Assembly: GCA_009760855.2 (NCBI GenBank) | Contig: WPIO01000065.1 | Span: forward strand, 755,001-819,000 | Direction: 5' to 3' | Source: Cristatella mucedo | Lineage: Eukaryota; Bryozoa; Phylactolaemata; Cristatellidae | Length of the DNA: 64,000 nt | Shown: positions 56,780 to 64,000 of the stretch, one piece after another | How positions within the stretch are numbered: position 1 is the stretch's first letter | Layout: each line of letters begins with the position of its first letter | Position numbers and translations under genes: made by a program | The notes under the pieces: generated by a model | The model's input: the letters and a program-made list of their open reading frames with translations, nothing else | What the model was told of the DNA's origin: nothing | The model's database searches: none

Positions 56780-59530
56780 TAGCAATTAGACAATCATAGA
56801 TTGCCGTATTGTCTCGGACAATGTCGTCGATTGCCATGGATTGCCTAAGATTGAACACGAAAAATGACAGTATGTGCTCCCACAGTGAGCGTTATGCGGT
56901 AGGATAGTTGCAAATTCAAACAGCCAATTTTCAGCATATTTGAAACATATTGCGGCAGCAAATGTAAAGCGCCTAGAGAGAGATTGAGTTCTCTGAGGGC
57001 GCTTTATTAAGTGCATTATTATTCTTATTATTATTATTGAGGTAGAGGCCGGGCCATTGCCGTCAATTGCTGTGCATTACCCTCGATTTTGCACTCTCGA
57101 TTGTTTAACCGTTATGTGGCTGCATTTTTAATGCAGTGTAGTGCAATACGCAGGAAAAGCTGGAGCTTTTCTCAGTAACTGTCGGTCCGTTTGTAACGGA
57201 CTGTTATGGATTGGTGTCGATTGCCGTGCGTTGCCGTCGATTGAACTCGCACAGTGTGCTAAAATTATTTGCGCGGCGCGCACAGGTACATGTCACGTGG
57301 AATAAGAGCTGCAGTTTTTTGTAGCCAATCTTGTCAATTTTCTACGGATTGAGCTATCTGCCCCGGCCATTGCTGTGGATTGCCATGCATTGCTGACAGT
57401 TAACGAGCAAAGCATCTTGAAAATGCCAAGGTTTTACTTTGGACGGAGCAGAATGTTATATGTAATGACAATTGGGGGTTCTCGCGGCCAATTTCTCGTC
57501 AATTTGCCCCGAGTTGGGGTGTTGGCACGGACCAGTGCTGTCGATTGCCATTCATTGTTCGCGATTGTACGTTCGCGATTGGTTGAAAGGTTCTAACTGC
57601 ACTTTAAATACAGTACGCTGTGACAGGTAAGATAAATTTGATCTTCGCCCAGTCACTTTCCGGTGGTTTGCAATGAATTATAATAGATTGTCGAATTTTC
57701 CCAGGCCGTTGCCGTCAGTTGTCATGAATTGCCCAACATTGAATGGTCAGAGCGGGTTGAAATTATGTTCGTGCTCAGTGAGACGTGGAATGAGAAATTT
57801 GAGCTTGGTGCAGCCAATTTCTCGTCGATTTGCGACGGATTACTGTATTGGTCCCTGCCATTGCTTTCGATTGCCATGCATTGTTGACATTTATCGTGTA
57901 AAATAGTTTGAAAGTCCTACGATTTCACTTTTAGCTCAAAGAAATGTGGAATTCGATGACAATTGGTACTTCGTACAGCTATTTTCTAGTCGACTTACCA
58001 CGAATTGTAGTGGATTGCTGCTTCTAGCCGAGCCGTTGCCGTAGATTGTCATGCATTGTCCGAGATTGCCTAAAATGATATCGTTGGCTTTAACCAGTGC
58101 GTTTTGTAGCATGCATTTAAAATTGGAGCAGTGCGAAACCGATTTCAGGGCATTTTGCATTTTGCAGATTCCTTTAGATTTCGGTGAATTGTGCAATTAC
58201 ACAATAAGTGAAGGTTAGAACAACGTGCAATCACTATTAGAGCTTAAAGTGTAGGCATTCTTGTCGTTTTTCAGCGGGTTTCGGTGGATTGACGTACTGG
58301 CCCGGGAAGTTGCAGTCGATTGCAGTGCGTTGCTGCAGAATGATCGAAGCAATTACGGGGAAGTTATGTGAGTACACAATAAACGAAGAGTAAAGCAGCG
58401 TGCAATCACAAGTAGAGCTTATAGTGTACGCATTCCGGTCGCTATAGGTCGGATTGCAGCCGATTGCAGTGCATTGCAGGATGGAGCCAAATTTTGTGGA
58501 TGCACTTTGAACTGAGTTTAGTCTTATATTTAATGTCAATTAGAGCTTCTCGGTGGCAATTTGAAGATGGTTTGCAATGGAATAGAGTGGATTTCGTAGA
58601 GCAGCGTGCAATCACAAGTAGAGTTGTACGCGTTCCGGTCGCTATGCGGTGGATTGCAGCGGATTTCGGTAGATTTTGGTATGAGACCGTACTGTTGCAG
58701 TGCATTGCATGATGGAGTGAAATTTTGTGGATGCACTTTGAACTGAGTTTAGTCTTATATTCAATGTCAATTAGAGCTTCTCGGTGGCAATTTGAAGATG
58801 ATTTGCAGTGGAATAGAGTGGATTTCTGGTGTTTTCCGGGTCGCTTCTGGCGATTGCTGCTCATTGCCACAGTGCGAGGATGTACAATTTTTTTTTATTT
58901 TACGTGGGTGTGCAGACAACACGGTGCACTTTAGTATGCATTATAAACTGGAGCTCGGCGAAATATATTTCTAGTTTTTGTGGATTCGGTGGATTGAAGT
59001 GGATTTCGGTATTGGCCTGGGCTACTGCAGTCGATTGCAGGGCATTTCTCGAGAACGGCCGTGCAACGCAAGGGAAATTTTTCAAGTGCAATTGTCGCAG
59101 ACTTCGCTGTCATATGCAATCAAAAAAGAGCTTTTCGAACAGGATTTCTTTCGTCGCATGGTGGAATGCAGTGGATTTCGGTGGATTGCGGTATTGGCCT
59201 GGGCCACTGCAATCTTATTTCAGTGGACTTCGTGAGAACTCGTGATCGGAATCTCGCAAAATTTTCTGGATACATTTCACATGTAGCGTAGTTCGATATT
59301 CCAAACTTTTTGGAGCTGTGCGTGGATTATTTGTGGTGGATTTGAGGGGAACTAAAATAGATTTCGGTGGATTGTGGTGCAGGCATCCGGCATCGAAGCT
59401 CATTTGCAAAAGTACCCGTGCCCACAGCGACATGAAGTTTGGTGAATAGATCAAATCGAACGTGTACTAAAAAATTTGAGCTCGGAAACGCTCATTTCTG
59501 GCCGATGTTAGCCTAATTAGAGAGGATTTC
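56780..59530. repeat. degenerate tandem array, period about 160-190 bp
   Basis: A core such as CGATTGCCATGCATTG or CGATTGCAGTGCATTGC recurs at about 56,830, 57,070, 57,225, 57,385, 57,545, 57,715, 57,875, 58,045, 58,315, 58,465, 58,660, 58,850, 59,035 and 59,200. The sequence between cores is also related (AATTTCTCGTCGATTTGC in the first half). In the second half 58,483-58,600 and 58,708-58,830 are nearly identical (GTGGATGCACTTTGAACTG, GCTTCTCGGTGGCAATTTG). No protein-coding gene is seen. Confidence 0.8.
56955..57042 (+). mobile_element. minimal L2 tail inside the array
   Basis: AATGTAAAGCGCCTAGAGAG, then TTCTCTGAGGGCGCTTTATT and an ATT run: the cleanest hairpin of the set. It interrupts the first or second array unit. 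Confidence 0.85.
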
Positions 59531-59981
59531 AGTGGATTTCGGTAATTCGTCGAACCCCACACTACACAGACCACGATACATGTTGTTACGGCAAGCGTAC
59601 AGCTGGGCAAGATTGCTCTGATCGCTCGCAGCTGCTTCGCCCTGCCCGGTCCAAGCGAACCACGGCACGATGTGAAAGCCATAATAAAACTTTGCCTTCG
59701 CAAGATCGTCGTTGCAAAGCGCTACTGAGACATCCCTCACTAGCCCAACCCGAAAAAAACGCTTATGGGTGGAATTAGCGTTCTGGGAGGTAACTCCAAG
59801 GATTCCCCATCTGCTTGGCATTTATGATGAGGTCGAGGTCTTCGCCACAACGAGGGCACTACCGGTCCCGTGACGCAGAGGTTTTGACTTCAGCGGGCAG
59901 TGTTGCTGTTCCGATCGGTTCGAGAGATTCTGTGTGCAACTTCTAAGCACCGTAAAGCGGGTGACGGCCGGCATATAGGAC

Positions 59982-61984
59982 ATGTCGCTCACCGTGAAGG
60001 CCTTTCTGGAGGAGGGCGAGCGTCTGAAAGAGATCCGGCGGTTCGCGATCGACCATGCTGTGGCGACCAACTACGAATTTGTCGTCCAGAAGATTGCGCG
60101 CATATTTCCATCACTGCAAGGAAAGAAATTCCGGACCTATTGGCGAGGTATGTTTCATGTTGTATGTTGAGGTAGGTTATGTATGTTGCGTTACATGGCG
60201 TTCGGATGCCGCGCGGCAGGTTGGTCTGGAATCTATTCTCGCGAGCTTCCCGTTTCGAGCTTCGACGTCTCGCCTCGTATGGTGACTCGTAGTGTCGCAT
60301 TCCGTCGCAGACGCTGAAGGTGACAATGTGGCGTTCTCGAGCGATGAAGAACTCGTGGAGGCGCTAGCGCACAAGGAGGATCCCTTCAAGGTGTACCTCA
60401 CAGGTGAGCCCAACCCAGCTGGCCATCGGCCGTTATTAGGCCCGGCCAGCTCACCTCCCCGTGGTCATTGGGTGGTGGTGACGCATTGCTTGTCCGAAAA
60501 TGTGCATCGCACCATCATCACCAGGCTTCCACCACCAGCGAGGCTTCCGGCTGTAAGCAGCCGTCGTATTGCGGCATGCAGTTCACTGCCTGCGAAACAA
60601 AGAATTGTTAGGTACCACTTTATGTCCACGTTAAAACTGACTCAATGTGAACGAAGAAGCGGCCACTTGCAAGCGCTTCTTCGCCTTTCATCACTATGTT
60701 GCTAGACGTGAAGCCTTTTCATCGTAGTGTGCCAAGCCTGACCGAGTGCACTGTCACCTTTCAGACAGCGGGAGGCCTGGCAGTGCTCAGGCAGTCTCCG
60801 TTCAGTAGGCCTCATACAGCAGGTTGTGTAGCGTGAGAACCCGGGTGAGCTTTCGTAGTCCACGAGAGGCATGCCAGAAAAGGCCAACCGATCGATCGCC
60901 TGATTCCGTCGGCTGCTGTGTGTGCTTTCATTTGCCGGCTTCTTGCACTCACCGACTGGTACCTCTGTGGGCCGTTACAGTGGATGCAGCCGTTGCTGCT
61001 CACGGTGGCAGCTGCGGGGCCACGACGGCGGATGGCGCCTCTGTGGTGCGGAGCGAACCCACTGCTGCCACCGCCGTGCTCGGGCCCATGCTGCACCCTC
61101 ACGTGAAATGTGACGTGTGCGCCGGGCCCGTAAGGGGCATGCGCTTCAAGTGCACCGTCTGCCCCGACTACGACCTCTGCAGTGCATGCGAGCGCCGCGG
61201 CGAGCATGCCGAGCATGACATGCTGCGCATCGCCAAGCCTCGCGGCAGCTCGTGCCCGTACGTACGCTCGCTTCTGCTGCCGCCACCGCCGCAACCCACT
61301 TTTCCGCTCCCGACGTCTTGCCGTGGCCCGGCGCCGTACTGCGGAGCGCCGCTGCACGGCGTGCCCAAGGAGTGGGGCCTCCGGTGCAACGGCGACGGCA
61401 GCTGTGGCAGAGGCTGCAGCGGCAGAGGTGCGGCGGCAGCTCCCAGCGGCAGTGGAGCGGTCGGCGCTGAGGCTGCGACTACCGAGCCGGCATACCTGGA
61501 TGCCGATGTGTTGCTGGAGCCGCTGGACTTTGAAGTGGTCCTGGAGCTCAACGATCGACCGCTCGGATCTGCCGTCGCCGCCTCGGAGCCGATGGCAACA
61601 GAGAGCAGTGGTGGAGATGATGGTGTCGGTGGCAAGCAGCAGCAGCGGGAGGAGCCACCCGCTGCTGCTCCTGCTTCTGCTGCTGTCGCTGCCGCTGCAT
61701 CTGGCACATCGTCGCAGAAGCCAGGCAGCAGCTATCCCTTTTGGCCCACCGATGTGTCTTCTGTTCCGTGGCAGCACGCGCCTGCGCCTATGAATCAGCT
61801 GCGGCAGCGAGAGGTGGAGGAGGAGGAGCTGAACGTCAGGGTCTTTCTCGCAGTGGAAAACATGAGGGCCATGGGGTTTCACAATGACGACGGCTGGCTG
61901 ACGGCGCTGCTGCGCAGCAACGGGTGCGACGTGCAGAAAGCTGTCGATGAGGTGCTCCGAAGGAGCCCCTACAGGCAACCGTGA
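59982..61984 (+). CDS. SQSTM1: SQSTM1/p62-like autophagy receptor, three coding exons
   Basis: Exons 59,982-60,147, 60,311-60,403 and 60,981-61,984 join in frame to 420 residues. Donors are GCGAG|GTATGT and CAG|GTGAGC; acceptors are GTCGCAG and GTTACAG. Residues 1-86 form a PB1 domain with a basic start (SLTVKAFL, REIRRF-like) and an acidic OPCA motif (EGDNVAFSSDEEL). Residues 125-172 form a ZZ zinc finger with ligands C130, C133, C144, C147, C153, C156, H162 and H165. A low-complexity linker holds a possible LC3-binding core, DFEVV at 269-273. Residues 374-414 form a UBA domain with MGF at 384-386. The protein would polymerise through PB1 and carry ubiquitinated cargo to autophagosomes. Exon 3 is far richer in GC than the surroundings. 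No KEAP1-binding motif is evident. Confidence 0.9.
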
Positions 61985-62361
61985 TGCAGCTGCATTAATG
62001 CCTGCCCCCTTGCTTCTGCTCGTGGGGCTTTGCTGTCGAGGTGTTCGTTGTACGAGGGGGCGTCTTAATTATATGCCACGATCGCCACCGTGTCTTATTC
62101 GTTTCTGCGTTGGGCAACCTACTCAACAAACCCTGCCTGTGGCTGCTCGGCGAATGCTTTCGGGAGAACGAAGTACATGCACATCCATTCGGCCATGTTT
62201 CCACTGCTATTTTTTTGGATGATGCTGACCGATTTGGATGCAGCTGACCATTCAGAAAGCTGCATTCTTTATGTGCATAGTATGCGTGCAACTGTGTAGT
62301 GGCTGCTTCTAAGCAATTTGGTGCATCTGTCATGTTCTACTCATTGCTCATAAATATAGTG

Positions 62362-62367
62362 ATTAAA
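62362..62367 (+). terminator. likely polyadenylation signal of the SQSTM1-like gene
   Basis: ATTAAA, the commonest variant signal, lies about 380 bp after the stop codon. There is no AATAAA before it in the 3' region. Confidence 0.45.
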
Positions 62368-62569
62368 ATCTCAACTGCTTAACCTTTTGGTGGACTCTTG
62401 GCTTCGTGCTTCTCCTTTATGCTTTCATGCTTTGTGCAGTAGCCGGCTCCCATGCTCCAGCCAAATGTGGCTCCTAACGAACAGGCAGTCATCTCATGTA
62501 TGTGTACGAGTTAAGCCAAGATACTGCAGGCACCACTACTAGCCAAATGTGGTGGCTTGCACCTGGGTC

Positions 62570-62720
62570 TTATAAAAGGGGTAAGGTGCTTGCAATTCAC
62601 GACCCAAGTGATGGGTTCGAGTCCTGAGGGTAATTCCTTAGATCACACTGCAAGCCGGGTTGGTGCCTTAAAATGCTTGTCTGCCACTATCTAAATTAGC
62701 ATGCTAAATCAGCTGACCTT
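62570..62720 (+). mobile_element. tRNA-derived SINE copy
   Basis: GGTAAGGTGCTTGC, then the B box GGGTTCGAGTCC at about 62,614, and the family-like end AGCATGCTAAATCAGCTGA. Sequence up to 63,130 has no other feature. Confidence 0.65.
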
Positions 62721-63129
62721 GTCTAAGTGCTGGCATTCGGTCCATATTTCGGGTGGGGCTTTGACCAATTCAAACCAGTCGTTGTCTTTCAGTTGCATGG
62801 CCAAGTTATAGTCTCTTCCTGCGACTCTGAAAGCAAAATTCCCAGTTGCAGCCGTGGAAATGCTTGAGTTCTGCCAGGCAGTAGCAGGCTCTTAGGGAAA
62901 TGGTATCTTGCAGTGACAGCTTCCAATCACGTGACACCGCGAGCAGGGCTTCCATGCTTGCCTTTCTCAAGACTACTAACAAATAATAAGGGACAACTTC
63001 TAAAGCAGAGAAAATTCGGTAGAGCATAAAATAGCACATGATAGTTATTGTTGCTTTGGGTTTGAACCGGCTTTGCTCACAGTTGAAGGAAAACTGCAAA
63101 ACCGTTCAAGCTTCAGTTGAAAGTGTGTG

Positions 63130-63131
<2 letters not shown>

Positions 63132-63176
<45 letters not shown>

Positions 63177-63194
63177 TAGTCGGTACCGACGAAG

Positions 63195-63242
<48 letters not shown>

Positions 63243-63260
63243 TAGTCGGTACCGACGAAG

Positions 63261-63294
<34 letters not shown>

Positions 63295-63310
63295 TAGTCG
63301 GTACCGACGA
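63132..63310. repeat. AT tracts separated by three copies of a palindromic unit
   Basis: Three blocks of alternating AT, each followed by a 23-bp unit containing the perfect palindrome GTCGGTACCGAC at 63,179-63,190, 63,245-63,256 and 63,297-63,308. Spacing is 66 then 52 bp, the difference being AT units. Confidence 0.95.
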
Positions 63311-63477
63311 AGTAAGTTATTCTCACAGTTGTATTCTCAATGGTGTTCCGATAAATGTGTGGCTTTCTAATCATTCTTCATTGTTGATGTGCACAGGTGT
63401 ACACGTAGCCTTTATTGGCTCGCTACAAAATGCCTACGTTCCCTCGCGAACGCATATTGCTTTTGCCAGACGTGTAG

Positions 63478-63640
63478 TTTGACATTCTCGAAGCGGCAGG
63501 TACGCGACACCACGCAGAACGCCGCAGCGAGCTCAGAGACGTTTGTTTATTCACACGGACGCTGCGGCACGCGGCAAGGGCCAATACACCACCGCACTGC
63601 CCAGCGTCCTCGACGTTACTCCCGGGCCTTTGCCTCCCGT
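63478..63640 (-). mobile_element. LTR-like segment, inverted relative of 6,670-6,785
   Basis: The plus strand reads TGACATTCTCGAAGCGGC, then GTACGCGACACCACGCAG and GACGTTTGTTTATTCACACG. These are the reverse complement of the 6.7-kb copy, including its AATAAA. Confidence 0.5.
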
Positions 63641-63801
63641 CACTGCAATAAATCACAGCCCATAAACCAACGGCATGTCTTTATCTCTGCTGGTCCATAA
63701 ATCACTCTGAGCCATAAACTGTCCGTAGGAAGAATTACAACGCAATAAATGCTATTGGCCTATAAACCATTAGCATCTCAAAATAGCCACAACACATCTT
63801 C

Positions 63802-63845
63802 TAGCTTCAAGTGTCAGGAAAGATAGCTTCAAGTGTCAGGAAAGA
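63802..63845. repeat. perfect 22-bp tandem duplication
   Basis: TAGCTTCAAGTGTCAGGAAA plus GA occurs twice in a row at 63,802-63,823 and 63,824-63,845. Just upstream, 63,658-63,775 has several loose CCATAAAC-type words. Confidence 0.95.
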
Positions 63846-64000
63846 TTAGTCCCTTAGTTGCACCGGAAGCAGGGTTTGGTTTGCACACCAAATTTGCATC
63901 CATTATTTTTTGCTGTTGAGCAGCAAGTAGAAACAATCGTTGCTAATCCGGGACTGCACGTACGGCAAGCGACTCGGCAGCAGACGATTTGCGGCGAAGG

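Noticed and set aside
60824-60980. N-terminal extension of the exon 3 ORF as coding
   Set aside because: The phase of the second donor fits an acceptor at 60,980/60,981, and the PB1 domain is encoded by upstream exons. The first 52 codons of this ORF are intron.
60812-61978. A 388-codon minus-strand ORF opposite SQSTM1 exon 3
   Set aside because: It is the antisense shadow of the GC-rich coding exon. It has a low-complexity Arg/Ala/Ser composition and no domain, while the plus strand encodes clear ZZ and UBA domains.
63038-63374. Tyr-Ile repeat ORFs
   Set aside because: They arise from AT tracts on both strands.

Overview
This is a repeat-dense window from an invertebrate metazoan genome, assembled here from raw sequence with no prokaryotic features. 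The case for an animal rests on a split gene for a PB1-ZZ-UBA autophagy receptor of the SQSTM1/p62 type (59,982-61,984), single-coding-exon rhodopsin-class GPCRs, and many LINE L2/CR1-type retrotransposons together with hAT, MULE and Ty3/gypsy remnants and tRNA-headed SINEs. The species cannot be fixed from the sequence alone.

Layout. Positions 1-4.2 kb hold a LINE scrap, a SINE and a MULE-type end. From 4.26 kb to 54.8 kb the window is dominated by an old head-to-tail segmental duplication with a period of about 24-28 kb. Unit A runs from about 4.26 (clearly from 14.1) to 25.7 kb, and unit B from about 29.81 (clearly from 39.8) to 53.64 kb. A third, truncated unit C (about 53.78-54.77 kb) keeps only the promoter-side part. 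Each full unit carries, in order, nested minus-strand L2 elements, a long non-coding block, a dead hAT transposase gene, a short conserved ORF, a SINE with an L2 tail, a putative promoter with a 5' non-coding exon, and a seven-transmembrane receptor gene. The receptor is intact in A (23,538-24,419) and carries a 5-bp deletion frameshift in B (50,859-51,780). Insertions present in only one unit (LINE 3' ends, two solo LTRs, about 85-bp L2 tails, minisatellite growth) date themselves as later than the duplication.

From 54.8 to 59.5 kb come a gypsy RNase H remnant, a GA microsatellite, and a 2.7-kb degenerate tandem array with a period near 160-190 bp. The array ends about 450 bp before the three-exon SQSTM1-like gene. 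Its exons join in frame to give 420 aa. The last 2 kb hold a SINE, AT tracts punctuated by a 12-bp palindrome, and an LTR-like repeat shared with 6.7 kb.

Functional genes are few: one autophagy receptor and one probable chemosensory or peptide-type GPCR with a decayed sister. The rest is mobile DNA and its debris. All homology calls are from reading motifs, without database searches.
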